Source: Saccharomyces mikatae IFO 1815
Taxonomy: Eukaryota > Ascomycota > Saccharomycetes > Saccharomycetales > Saccharomycetaceae
Direction of reading: 5' to 3'
DNA length: 64,000 nucleotides
NCBI RefSeq assembly: GCF_947241705.1
Contig: NC_079266.1
Span: forward strand, 310,001-374,000
The notes beneath the pieces are model-generated. The model was not told where the DNA came from. It did not search any database and saw only the letters and a program-made list of their open reading frames with translations. This document shows positions 18,790 through 28,937 of this stretch, piece after piece (the first letter of the stretch is position 1; each line of letters opens with the position of its first letter). Position numbers and translations under genes: made by a program.

Positions 18790-19869
18790 TTATAAAGTGT
18801 TAGTGGTACGGAAAGTTTCCAAAGACTTGGCGATCTTAGCAGTCATGGTCTTTTCACCTTCTCTAACCCAGACTCTTGGGTCGAAGAACTTCTTGTTTGG
18901 CTTTTCTGGACCTTCTGGGTTACCAACTGGGGACATTATGTAGTCCTTCTTGTTCAAGACGTAGTCTCTGATACCAGTCAAGTAAGCGTATTGACAGTCA
19001 GTGTCCAAGTTGACCTTGACAACACCGTTGTCAATACCAGTGTGGAATTCTTGGACGGTAGAACCGGAACCACCGTGGAAGACCAAGAACAATGGCTTGT
19101 CTTCCTTGGAACCAGTTTGTTGTTTGGTGTATTTTTGGTGGTCAGCCAAGATTTCTGGTCTCAAAGCGATGTCACCAGCGTACAAACCGTGACAGTTACC
19201 GAAAGCGGCAGCAATAGAGAAGTTTGGAGAGATTGGGTGCAAAGCCTTGTAGACGTTGTAAACTTGTTCTGGCTTGGTGTACAAGTCTTCCTTGTCGGCG
19301 TTTTCGTTGTTAACACCATCTTCTTCACCACCGGTAATACCGATTTCCATTTCTAACCATTGGTCCATAGCGGCCATTCTCTTGAAGTACTTGACACAAG
19401 TACCAATGTTTTCTTCGTCACTTTCTTCAGACAAATCCAACATGTGAGAAGAGAATAATGGTTCACCATGTTCCTTGAAGTAAGCTTCATCAGCTTCCAA
19501 CATACCGTCGAACCATGGCAACAACTTCTTGGCACAGTGGTCAGAGTGTAAGACAACTGGGATACCGTAAGCTGGGGCAATGGATCTGATGTAGTGGGCA
19601 GCAGCAATAGAACCCTTGATAGAAGCGTTTTGACCTTCGTTAGAGATACCCTTACCAGCAAAGTAAGCGGCACCACCGTTAGAGGTTTGCAAAATGATTG
19701 GGGACTTGTTGTCTCTAGCAGCTTCTAAAGCAGCGACGGCAGTAGAGGAAGAGGTAACGTTAATAGCTGGAATAGCGAACTTGTGTTCCTTAGCGTAAGT
19801 GAATAAGTTGTGGACATCTTCACCAACGATGACACCGGTCTTTCTCTTTAAAATTTGTTCAACACCCAT
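18790..19869 (-). CDS. FBA1: Fructose-1,6-bisphosphate aldolase, class II
   Basis: 359 residues, the full length for yeast Fba1. It splits fructose 1,6-bisphosphate into DHAP and glyceraldehyde 3-phosphate. Class II hallmarks are the metal-site motif HSDHC at about 108-112, the loop LEMEIGITGGEEDGV, and the phosphate-binding FHGGSGST near residue 265. The enzyme is a Zn2+-dependent cytosolic dimer. Codon use is strongly biased (TCC/GTC/ACC, AAG, GGT), as in the most highly expressed yeast genes. The promoter contains a TATA box and a strong Rap1 site. The protein is essentially unchanged from S. cerevisiae. Confidence 0.99.
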   Translation of the reverse strand: MGVEQILKRKTGVIVGEDVHNLFTYAKEHKFAIPAINVTSSSTAVAALEAARDNKSPIILQTSNGGAAYFAGKGISNEGQNASIKGSIAAAHYIRSIAPAYGIPVVLHSDHCAKKLLPWFDGMLEADEAYFKEHGEPLFSSHMLDLSEESDEENIGTCVKYFKRMAAMDQWLEMEIGITGGEEDGVNNENADKEDLYTKPEQVYNVYKALHPISPNFSIAAAFGNCHGLYAGDIALRPEILADHQKYTKQQTGSKEDKPLFLVFHGGSGSTVQEFHTGIDNGVVKVNLDTDCQYAYLTGIRDYVLNKKDYIMSPVGNPEGPEKPNKKFFDPRVWVREGEKTMTAKIAKSLETFRTTNTL

Positions 19870-19984
19870 TTTGAATATGTATTCCTTGTTTATGGTTATA
19901 TACGATAAACTAAACTAAGAATAGAACTTAAAACGCAAGAGAGAACAATGATCGAAAGAGTTAGAGAAATATTATGTCTTTGTC

Positions 19985-19992
19985 TTTTTATA
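19985..19992 (-). promoter_or_regulatory. TATA box of FBA1
   Basis: The minus strand reads TATAAAAA, 116-123 bases upstream of the FBA1 ATG, as expected for a strongly expressed TATA gene. Confidence 0.75.
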
Positions 19993-20387
19993 ATAAATCA
20001 AGGCAGAAAATCCGTTACATAGCATGAGGGATAAAATATAGCGTGGGCGGAGGAAGAAGGAAAAAAGTTTTGTGAGGGCACAATTGAAACGATCTGTTGA
20101 TTGTAGACTTTTTTTTTGTGAGGAGTCAAAGTCAGAAGAGAACAGACAAATGGTATTAACCATCCAATACTCTATTGGAACAACGCTAAGCTCATGCTTT
20201 TCCGCTAATTAAGTGCTCAGTTGCGAGATGTAGAAAGAGAGGATGCTGAAGGCAGCGTGACTCGCGGTGAAGCGGAAGAAGAAGAGGAAGCTACGCCTTC
20301 CGCGACAGCTGCTAGGCTGGAAGAAGGACAAAGAAGAGAAGAGAAGAAAAAATTAGAGGAATCCAGATATTGGCACTCTATACGGAC

Positions 20388-20400
20388 ACACCCATACATA
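20388..20400 (+). promoter_or_regulatory. Rap1 site upstream of FBA1
   Basis: ACACCCATACATA fits the Rap1 consensus ACACCCRYACAYM at every base. With the CTTCC (Gcr1) cores closer to the gene it forms the usual Rap1-Gcr1 activation region of glycolytic genes. Confidence 0.8.
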
Positions 20401-20509
20401 TTTGTGCATTTTATTGTTACGTATTTCCGAGCTGCTACTACTATTATTATTACTAGTTCTATCGACGTATGTGACGTATGTGAGGCAAGTAGGTAAGTAA
20501 TTAGAATCG

Positions 20510-21835
20510 TCATTTCTTGGGGCTCGCATCGGTTTGGTGAGAATTTGTGACATTTGGCGCCGGTGGCATGAAGGGCATTGGAAACATGGGAAAAGGAGGC
20601 ATTCCGAAAGGCAGCGGTACTGGTGGCACTGGAGCACTACCATTATTCACAGAAGTAGACGGATTGGTATTACTGCTCAAGCCAATGGTACTAGCTGTGT
20701 CAAGCAACTTTATCTTCTTAGCTTCCGGTTGATTACCATCTTTAGAATTGCCGCGCACTTCTTGCTGCTTCTTTAAAAAGGTTTCAACCTCTTTTTGCTT
20801 ATCTTCATCAAGTACTAAGGAATCGAGAAGGATATCGCTAGTTCCACAATTGGGGCACACAAAATCGCTGTCCACAAGCGCGTCTTCCAGCGCTTCTTTC
20901 GAAAAGTCCTTGTTGCAACACTTGCTAGTCTTTACGGGCTGTCTTAAAAGACCTTCTGTCAAGGGACATTTCAAATTATCTGGCAAATTATTGAAATGCC
21001 CTTTCCTCCACACAGTTTCGTCGCCATCAATTTGTCTGTTCTCTCTTTTTCTTTGGTAGTCTTCCCATGATTGTTTGTCTTCTACTTGAACTACAAATTT
21101 ACCCTCGTCCGTGATCATGATCTTTCGTTGGGCCATTTCCTCCGGTGTCATTGTTTCAGGATCTATTTCAATTGATTTTAAGAACTTCTTCGGAATACCT
21201 GTGGTTCTTCTTATTCTTTTTCCTTCGAAATTAGGATCGCTGTTTGTTGGACAATTCTTAATCCAATGGTCTCTTCCCCCACAACGATAACACATGTAAC
21301 CTGGGGGCGGAGGGCCTTCGTTTTCTTGTGCAGAATTCTTATTTGTTTGTGACTTAAAAAAAACAGGTGTGGCTGTAGACATTTCTTCTTGCGTTTGTTC
21401 CCATTGATTCTCTTGCGTAGCGAACATACTGGCTATTCTTTCTTCTTCAGTTACACCACTAACGTTAGCGGTGGTTGTGGCCGTATGTTGTCTCTTCTGT
21501 AACACTCTCGGTCTACCAGTGACATACCTTGTTGCATTCCCCAGGGCAGCTGCTCCCACGTTCCCTTTAAGTCGGCTATGTACAGAGAATGATTTTATTG
21601 CGGGAGATCTTTTTACTATCACACTAGTAGACCTAGGTATAACAAAAGCATCATCGTCGTATTCTTCTTCTGTATCCGGGTTATAAACTTTCAATTGGAA
21701 ATCAGTACCATCGCCTAGTTTGTTCTCTTGTATAATTTCCCTTTTTAAATCAAACACTGTCAAACCAGTACCATCGAATAGAATTCTCGATGTGTTTCGC
21801 TGAGATTTGAAGCGGTAAAATATAGTACTGCTCAT
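20510..21835 (-). CDS. MPE1: Cleavage and polyadenylation factor subunit Mpe1
   Basis: 441 residues. A ubiquitin-like DWNN domain occupies about 1-80 (starts MSSTIFYRFKSQRN). A CCHC zinc knuckle follows near residue 180 (CYRCGGRDHWIKNC), then a RING-like domain near 285-335 (CPLTEGLLRQPVKTSKC…CPNCG). The tail is Pro/Phe/Met-rich (PFGMPPFPMFPMPFMPP). Mpe1 is the yeast RBBP6 homolog in the CPF complex. It contacts RNA and helps activate pre-mRNA 3' end cleavage. The gene is divergent from TOA2, and its promoter carries a Reb1 site. Confidence 0.97.
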   Translation of the reverse strand: MSSTIFYRFKSQRNTSRILFDGTGLTVFDLKREIIQENKLGDGTDFQLKVYNPDTEEEYDDDAFVIPRSTSVIVKRSPAIKSFSVHSRLKGNVGAAALGNATRYVTGRPRVLQKRQHTATTTANVSGVTEEERIASMFATQENQWEQTQEEMSTATPVFFKSQTNKNSAQENEGPPPPGYMCYRCGGRDHWIKNCPTNSDPNFEGKRIRRTTGIPKKFLKSIEIDPETMTPEEMAQRKIMITDEGKFVVQVEDKQSWEDYQRKRENRQIDGDETVWRKGHFNNLPDNLKCPLTEGLLRQPVKTSKCCNKDFSKEALEDALVDSDFVCPNCGTSDILLDSLVLDEDKQKEVETFLKKQQEVRGNSKDGNQPEAKKIKLLDTASTIGLSSNTNPSTSVNNGSAPVPPVPLPFGMPPFPMFPMPFMPPAPNVTNSHQTDASPKK

Positions 21836-21979
21836 ACTACTGGAACTCCAATCTTGGTGAATGTGATGTGAAAATCGGTGTCCTTTCGACTGTACTTTTG
21901 GCGATCCTCCCCGATAATACGATCGTTACTATTATACTTGGTATCCTTCATCACTCACTAATTTAGCATTCAATCTGTA

Positions 21980-21986
21980 TTACCCG
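21980..21986 (+). promoter_or_regulatory. Reb1 site, MPE1 side
   Basis: TTACCCG lies about 145 bp upstream of the MPE1 start, a usual distance for a nucleosome-clearing general regulatory factor. Confidence 0.65.
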
Positions 21987-22221
21987 CATGGATTGTACTT
22001 TTATACAGCTCAGTACTATAATACAAGGAGGGTTATCGCAACCAGTGATGGGTAATATAATATTAATAAATGCTATGTTACAAGGTAAGAAAAGAAGCTC
22101 TATTATCTTTTATATGCGTTGTTTACGAGAACGTGCATTCGACGTCAGTCAAATATATATTCAGTATAAATCTAAATTAAAAAAATAATTCCTACTTTTT
22201 CTTAAAAATTCAAATTGAAGA

Positions 22222-22232
22222 AAAACATAAAA
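22222..22232 (-). other. Putative replication origin (ARS core)
   Basis: The minus strand matches WTTTAYRTTTW at 11 of 11 positions and sits in a very A/T-rich intergenic block (22180-22250). The S. cerevisiae origin ARS1114 lies at about this place between MPE1 and TOA2 by my estimate of coordinates. Function cannot be read from sequence alone. Confidence 0.5.
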
Positions 22233-22395
22233 AAAGTAGAGCCATAATAAAGAGAACTGTAAATATCTAAACCGCTAATTCTGTGAATTTCTCAGAATTA
22301 TATCTTGAATGGCACATACCGTTTTCAATATATGGTAGATAAAAGAATGGAGTAGTCAGGGTCGTATTATTATACCACCTTCGATATTTTATATC

Positions 22396-22402
22396 CGGGT
22401 AA
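22396..22402 (-). promoter_or_regulatory. Reb1 site, TOA2 side
   Basis: CGGGTAA (TTACCCG on the minus strand) lies 137 bp upstream of the TOA2 ATG. Confidence 0.65.
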
Positions 22403-22538
22403 GATCTTCTACTAAGAGTTTGCTTCCTTACGCCTTTGAGTAATCAGTGAAATATTCGATCGAATAAGGAATAAAAAGAAGAGGCATTATATAGTTTGAC
22501 ATGAGAATAGAAGCTACCGAAGATAACAATATTAATAG

Positions 22539-22907
22539 ATGGCAGTACCTGGGTATTACGAGTTATATCGTAGAAGTACTATAGGGAATAGTTTGGTGGA
22601 CGCCCTCGACACTCTAATTAGTGATGGAAGAATAGAAGCTTCGTTGGCTATGCGTGTTTTAGAGACGTTTGACAAAGTTGTTGCAGAAACTTTAAAAGAA
22701 AATACCCAATCAAAACTGACCGTGAAAGGTAATCTGGATACGTATGGTTTCTGTGATGATGTTTGGACTTTCATCGTAAAGAATTGTCAGGTTACTGTTG
22801 AGGACAGCCACCACGATGCTTCCCAGAGCGGTTCTGGAGATAGCCAAAGTGTAATTTCCGTAGATAAATTGAGGATTGTGGCATGTAACTCAAAAAAGAG
22901 CGAATAG
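22539..22907 (+). CDS. TOA2: TFIIA small subunit
   Basis: 122 residues, the yeast TFIIA gamma length. The N-terminal helical part (YYELYRRSTIGNSLVDALDTL) forms the four-helix bundle with Toa1. The C-terminal half, including LTVKGNLDTYGFCDDVWTFIV, is the beta barrel that clamps TBP on the TATA box. An acidic Ser-rich loop (about 90-105) before the last strand is typical of yeast. It acts in Pol II preinitiation complexes and converges on NUP120. Confidence 0.97.
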   Translation: MAVPGYYELYRRSTIGNSLVDALDTLISDGRIEASLAMRVLETFDKVVAETLKENTQSKLTVKGNLDTYGFCDDVWTFIVKNCQVTVEDSHHDASQSGSGDSQSVISVDKLRIVACNSKKSE

Positions 22908-23249
22908 GTAACTTTTCTATATGTCTGGATGCTCTGTTGACCAACAAGCATTGACTGTTCTCTATTTATTCTCCCCCTTTCAACGTCTTTGAAATAGGCG
23001 CCAAAAGACAGTGTCATGAAATAATGTTTTTGTATTCTTTATATCAGGGATCCTTTGATACTTTTATTTTTTATTTTTATTTTCTTCCTATCTGTACATT
23101 TATGTAGTAATAGTTCTAATCTTAATCTTTCCTACCTAAAAAAAGAAACTCTGAAGGGTTTCAACAGAAGATTGAAGAACTAGTATTTTCGTCTGAAATT
23201 ATTCAACTCAGAGCAATAAAGTACTGGTTCGCAGCTGTAAAACAACTTC
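22908..23249. other. Convergent intergenic region TOA2/NUP120
   Basis: T-rich shared 3' region (TTTTATTTTTTATTTTTATTTTC near 23060). No gene. Confidence 0.5.
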
Positions 23250-26200
23250 CTATAGACTCCGTAATTCATTCCTCAAATCAGTTAGAGTTACCACTCTGCT
23301 ATCGTTTAAGATCCACTGGTCATATGTACTATCAAAGCTAGATAGAACATTAATGATCATCAGGTAACACCTTTTCTTCTGAATAACGTTAGGATTGGAA
23401 TGCATTAATATATACTGGTACAATACTTCCGCAGCAGACCTCTCACTTTTATTCAACATTCTAAAAGAGTATAGCTTTTTAAAACCCTCCCAGTTGCCAC
23501 CCCATAAATTTTGTGACAAGATGCCATCCACTATTTCGATATCTACTGTACCAAGATATAATTTGCCATTATTCGAATGAGCGTTGGACAAGCGTAAAAG
23601 TGTACTAAAAAAATCTTGCGAATACACATCTTTCTGTAATAATAACTGGAAAAAATTCTTTCTTATTGTTTCGGAAAGACACTCATGGCCCAACCTCAAA
23701 ATATCCAAAGCTTCTTCAAACATCCTGAAATGGATTAAAAGATTTAAATAATGAATATGCTGCCTTTCTTTAAAGTCTTGCGGTTCCTCAACTTGAATTT
23801 CTTTCAGTGAATATTCTGCTGACTTAGATATACATTTCAAAGCAAACTCCTGACTGTTGTTTCTATCAAATAACATGGATAATTGATAGTAGAATGCAGA
23901 ATGTCTATATGGAACTGCAAAAGTGCGCAAAAGATCTTTCCATATACTATCACCGTGGTAATTTTCACTCTTAAGATCCTCTAAAAACGTTGGCAATAAG
24001 TCATTGATAGCTTCCGGATAATCGTGCAACTGAAATATCTCATAAGATTGATCAAATTTAGCACAACTGAATAATGACATAGCAAACATAAATTCTTGCA
24101 CTTCATTGTGACGTAGGTAAAACGGACGCTCAACGTTCTCCAGAAACGTTTTTGTATTCTTATGCAAGGAATCTTCAATAACATACGATTGGAAAAATGC
24201 CATAAAGAATGAGTTCTCATTAGCGGGCGCGTTGTAGACATCAGAGTTCAAAGAATCGATATAGGCAATAAGTTGGCCGTAGTTAAAAAATCTAACGCCG
24301 TAGGAGTATTCAGAAGAGTTCTTGAGAAGAATTTCGGCCAAGAGAGACTTGTCTTGTCTATATAGGTTCAGCAATAAAGATTGCTTATAATGCAAATCCA
24401 ATAACGTGGATATATGTTGTCCAAAAACTTTGATATCAACATCTAACAGAGCGAATGTTAACAATACTTGTAACGTAATACGATAATGTATGGAGAGTAA
24501 TTGATGAAGAGACTCTAGCGAAATCATAGTGGTAAAACCATCAAACTTGATTGAGGAAATGAAATCCTTCTTTGAAAAAATACCGGGCTTCATTTGGTTA
24601 TTGATTAGATCATTCAAAACAACTATGACATCGAGAGAGCTTAGTTCATCAAAGAGAATCTTTAGATTCGTGATTTCAAATTGGTTTTCCAAACAGTTTT
24701 TGAAAACGTCTGTAAATTTTTCTGCAGTGGTCATAGAATCAGGTAACTCCCCTGTTATCATATCAAGGAATTTCTTAGAAAGTGACCTAAGAACATCATT
24801 TGACAAAGTAGAAGCAAATCCATTCAAAGTCTTTAAGTATTTGAACAATTCGGAACCTTCAGTTTCAGAATGCATGTTATAAAACCAGTTTTCTACTGTA
24901 GTATTAAGTTTGTAAAGGGAATGATTATAAGGTTGGCAACAGTTAACGAGAATCATTTCATCACCATAAATTGTTATAGAAGAGGCTTCATTGAAAGCTG
25001 TTTTCACATCTCTCAATATTGTTTCTAGGTTAGCCAAATATTCCTCATCTTCGTCATGAGCCATGATGATCTTATTTTCACTTAGTATTTGTTGTGCACG
25101 TTCAAAAATCTGGGCGCCGTATCTTGACTTAAGATTACAGAATCCTCTTTCAGTATCTCCGGTCTTTGTAACGATATCCAAATCATGTTCGGATTGTAGA
25201 TCCACTAAAGATTTATTGACAGATTCTATCCATTCATAGTTTTTGAAACTTTCATCTTTTATATTTAGTATCTGTAATTTGCTGGCAGTACCACTCTTCC
25301 ACAAAACAATCATATTTAAATAACAGGCTTCGACATTTAACTCCAATGGTCTCGTTAGAATCAGATCCACAATCGACCAAATGGCAGAAGCGGAAAGATT
25401 AGTTGGAATATTATTTTGGAAAGTATAAGTCAACATACCATTTGAATCAACTAATAAAGTGCCTATTTGAAAGAGCCCGTTATCTAAGGGTAAAAGTATA
25501 ACCAATGTATTATTGTACAGGGAAAGATACTCCCCTACAGATTCTACCTTCCTGAAATGGCTCAAATCTGAACCTGGTCGTGAAACTATATCATAATCTT
25601 GTATTAGAGTAAATGTTGCTAAATCCCAAATTTTCAAATGGCAATTTTGAGTCAAAACAATCAGGTATCTCTCGTGAAATATTTTGCAACTAATTACGCT
25701 ATCATAATCAGATCTAGGATTTCTGGAAAAGAATCTTGTTAAACTTTTTAAATATGAATTATCATTGAATAGTAAAGGCTCGTAATGTAAATCATCGCTT
25801 TTCTTCAAACCCAACAGACCACCATCTTCTAAAAACACAACTGAAAACTTGGACGATACAAAATAGAGGAAATGAGGAACTCTAACTGTGAAATCATAGG
25901 GATTTTGGATATGAAACCACTCTCCGTTGAGGGTGTCATCGGATGAAAACAGGAAACTAAGTGGTAATCGTAACGTCAAAAGTGAACCATCACTCAAAAT
26001 AATGTTAACCAGCAATTGCTGTTGCACCTCTTGTATGGTTAAGGTATGTCTCTGATTCATAGAGGCATTTGGCAAATGTATTTTAGTCGTTTTCCCATGA
26101 TATGCGTCACTCAAAGGATAAAACGTCAACAACGTTGATCCCGAGGAAAGATGGTAACAAATATATTCAGAGTTACTTAGGAGTAGACAATTAGAATATT

Positions 26201-26363
26201 CGCTTCCACAGGATTTTGGAAGTGGTGCAGAAGCTGGTATATATCCGCCTTTCAGTTCGTTACTATCACCGTTATCACTGACGTATAAATGAACGGTATT
26301 ACTGGGTTCGGCTTTTTCATAATATTGGAGCAAATTTGCATCAATTCTTGAGAGACATGCCAT
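23250..26363 (-). CDS. NUP120: Nucleoporin Nup120, Y-complex subunit
   Basis: 1037 residues, the S. cerevisiae length. The N-terminal half is a seven-bladed beta propeller and the C-terminal half an alpha solenoid; I infer this from the family, and the alternation of strand-rich and helix-rich sequence agrees. Nup120 is one of the arms of the Y-shaped Nup84 complex that coats the curved pore membrane, and it is needed for pore spacing and mRNA export. There are no FG repeats, as expected for a scaffold Nup. With NUP100 it makes two pore genes in one window, probably by chance. Confidence 0.97.
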   Translation of the reverse strand: MACLSRIDANLLQYYEKAEPSNTVHLYVSDNGDSNELKGGYIPASAPLPKSCGSEYSNCLLLSNSEYICYHLSSGSTLLTFYPLSDAYHGKTTKIHLPNASMNQRHTLTIQEVQQQLLVNIILSDGSLLTLRLPLSFLFSSDDTLNGEWFHIQNPYDFTVRVPHFLYFVSSKFSVVFLEDGGLLGLKKSDDLHYEPLLFNDNSYLKSLTRFFSRNPRSDYDSVISCKIFHERYLIVLTQNCHLKIWDLATFTLIQDYDIVSRPGSDLSHFRKVESVGEYLSLYNNTLVILLPLDNGLFQIGTLLVDSNGMLTYTFQNNIPTNLSASAIWSIVDLILTRPLELNVEACYLNMIVLWKSGTASKLQILNIKDESFKNYEWIESVNKSLVDLQSEHDLDIVTKTGDTERGFCNLKSRYGAQIFERAQQILSENKIIMAHDEDEEYLANLETILRDVKTAFNEASSITIYGDEMILVNCCQPYNHSLYKLNTTVENWFYNMHSETEGSELFKYLKTLNGFASTLSNDVLRSLSKKFLDMITGELPDSMTTAEKFTDVFKNCLENQFEITNLKILFDELSSLDVIVVLNDLINNQMKPGIFSKKDFISSIKFDGFTTMISLESLHQLLSIHYRITLQVLLTFALLDVDIKVFGQHISTLLDLHYKQSLLLNLYRQDKSLLAEILLKNSSEYSYGVRFFNYGQLIAYIDSLNSDVYNAPANENSFFMAFFQSYVIEDSLHKNTKTFLENVERPFYLRHNEVQEFMFAMSLFSCAKFDQSYEIFQLHDYPEAINDLLPTFLEDLKSENYHGDSIWKDLLRTFAVPYRHSAFYYQLSMLFDRNNSQEFALKCISKSAEYSLKEIQVEEPQDFKERQHIHYLNLLIHFRMFEEALDILRLGHECLSETIRKNFFQLLLQKDVYSQDFFSTLLRLSNAHSNNGKLYLGTVDIEIVDGILSQNLWGGNWEGFKKLYSFRMLNKSERSAAEVLYQYILMHSNPNVIQKKRCYLMIINVLSSFDSTYDQWILNDSRVVTLTDLRNELRSL

Positions 26364-26793
26364 ACTAGGTTAATTGTGTGTGAGTAAATTTCAATCTCTT
26401 GTTTAAAGCGCTTATAAGCTTTATACTTCGTAAATTATAATCTGCTTTCCAACTCCCATACTATTTAAATTCATTTTTTTTTTTTCACTTAGTTGAAGAG
26501 AAAAAAACGTTATGTAGGGTAAGGGAAATAAAACCCGAAGTAAAAAGCTATATTCAAGACTACTAATCAACGTGTCACAGTATAATAATAGAATAATTGA
26601 AAACATCCTAACGCATATTAAAAAGTAATTAGGAGGTTAAGATACCTATAGAATCAAAGAATAGAAGCTAAAAAATTGATGCAGAGAAAAAAGAGAGAGA
26701 AGTTACATATACATTAAAAATGAGGGATAAAGGGGAGTCCTACTCTCAGATTCAAACACAAAATACGAAATAATTTTTCCAATTTCGTTGGAC
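26364..26793. other. NUP120 promoter and TMA19 3' region
   Basis: About 430 AT-rich bases with a long T run at 26467-26484 and AG-rich stretches. No gene. Confidence 0.5.
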
Positions 26794-27297
26794 TTAGATC
26801 TTTTCTTCCACAATACCGTGCTTCCAAATAGCAACAAATGGAGTGGTACCATCTTCACGGTAGTTCAACATGACGACCATGGCATCTGGGTCCATGGATT
26901 CACCAGTGAAAAATTCCCAGTCCTTGAAAGAACCAATAACCTTCTTGACGTAAGTTTGAGCACCTTTTTCAAACTTAGGGACTTCGTCTGGGTTGGTTTC
27001 TTGCAACTTAGCTTTAACAGCCTTCATGTAACCTTTAATGTAGGTCAAGAAGGACTTTTTGTCAAAAGCAGTTTGTTGTAGACGGAAAGAGTGAACAACG
27101 TTGTTGACCATTTCAGCACCTTCTTCAACATCGTCATCAGCACCTTCGGCAGATGGGTTAGCACCAATATCGATGTTGTCACCCCCAACATTAACCATAG
27201 CACAGTCAGCTTCGTAGATAACATCATCAACTAACTTAGCATCGTAGGCATCAGACAACAATTCGTCGTTAGAAAAGATATCCTTGTAAATAATCAT
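26794..27297 (-). CDS. TMA19: TCTP-family translation-associated protein
   Basis: 167 residues, the TCTP length. It begins MIIYKDIFSNDELLSDAYD, has the acidic flexible loop (NPSAEGADDDVEEGA, about 48-62), the helical hairpin YIKGYMKAVKAKL, and ends with the beta core around GESMDPDAMVVMLNYREDG. The protein associates with ribosomes and, under mild stress, moves to the mitochondrial surface. Codon use is highly biased (TTG, GGT, AAG), fitting its abundance. RRPE- and PAC-like motifs about 265-370 bp upstream suggest co-regulation with ribosome-making genes. Confidence 0.98.
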   Translation of the reverse strand: MIIYKDIFSNDELLSDAYDAKLVDDVIYEADCAMVNVGGDNIDIGANPSAEGADDDVEEGAEMVNNVVHSFRLQQTAFDKKSFLTYIKGYMKAVKAKLQETNPDEVPKFEKGAQTYVKKVIGSFKDWEFFTGESMDPDAMVVMLNYREDGTTPFVAIWKHGIVEEKI

Positions 27298-27727
27298 ATT
27301 TGTCTATAGTATGTTTTGTGATAATCTGCTAGCCGCAACTAAGGTACCAAAACAAAAAAAACCAGTGAAGGAGAAACTGAAAGTAACCAGAATAATAAAA
27401 TTCTAAACGTTTAGAATGAAATTTTTTCTCAAGTTCCAATTGAAAGAAATACTTCTCCTTATAAATATACTAAAAAGAAAGAAAAAAAAGTGAAAAAAAA
27501 AAAAACCAATGAAAAAAAAAATTAGAGAATACACTAATTTTACGAAAAATGAGTGCGAAAAATCGATGAGTTTTGCTTCTGAAAAGTACGGGAAAAATTT
27601 TCTTCATAGCGAAAAAAATCCTCCAGAAAAAGAAACGTGATTGAAAAATGCATCGATTAAGCTCATCGTTTGAACACACAGTACACGATAAACTAAAGCA
27701 AAGCAATTATGCAGTGCGGGTCTACTA
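27298..27727. other. TMA19 promoter and OAR1 3' region
   Basis: About 430 bases rich in A-tracts. It holds CGATGAG (27564-27570), an RRPE at 27593-27601, and GATGAGCT on the minus strand (27660-27667). No gene supported. Confidence 0.55.
27593..27601. promoter_or_regulatory. RRPE motif, TMA19 promoter
   Basis: AAAAATTTT, preceded by G and followed by C, fits the RRPE bound by Stb3 and is flanked by PAC-like cores within 70 bp on each side. This pairing is the signature of growth-regulated ribosome-biogenesis promoters. Confidence 0.5.

Positions 27728-28937
<1,210 letters not shown>

Larger units (their letters stand above)
19870..20509. other. FBA1 promoter region
   Basis: About 640 bases between the MPE1 stop and the FBA1 start. 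It contains a TATA box at 19985-19992, CTTCC-type Gcr1 cores on the minus strand near 20050 and 20272, and a Rap1 site at 20388-20400. Short frames here have no protein features. Confidence 0.7.
21836..22538. other. Divergent promoter region MPE1/TOA2 with a likely origin
   Basis: About 700 AT-rich bases. Two Reb1-type sites lie in opposite orientation (21980-21986 and 22396-22402), one near each gene, with a perfect ARS core between them at 22222-22232. No coding region is supported. Confidence 0.65.

Noticed and set aside
18991-19356. Long frames opposite FBA1
   Set aside because: Strong codon bias of FBA1 leaves the opposite strand open. This is a known artefact of highly expressed yeast genes.
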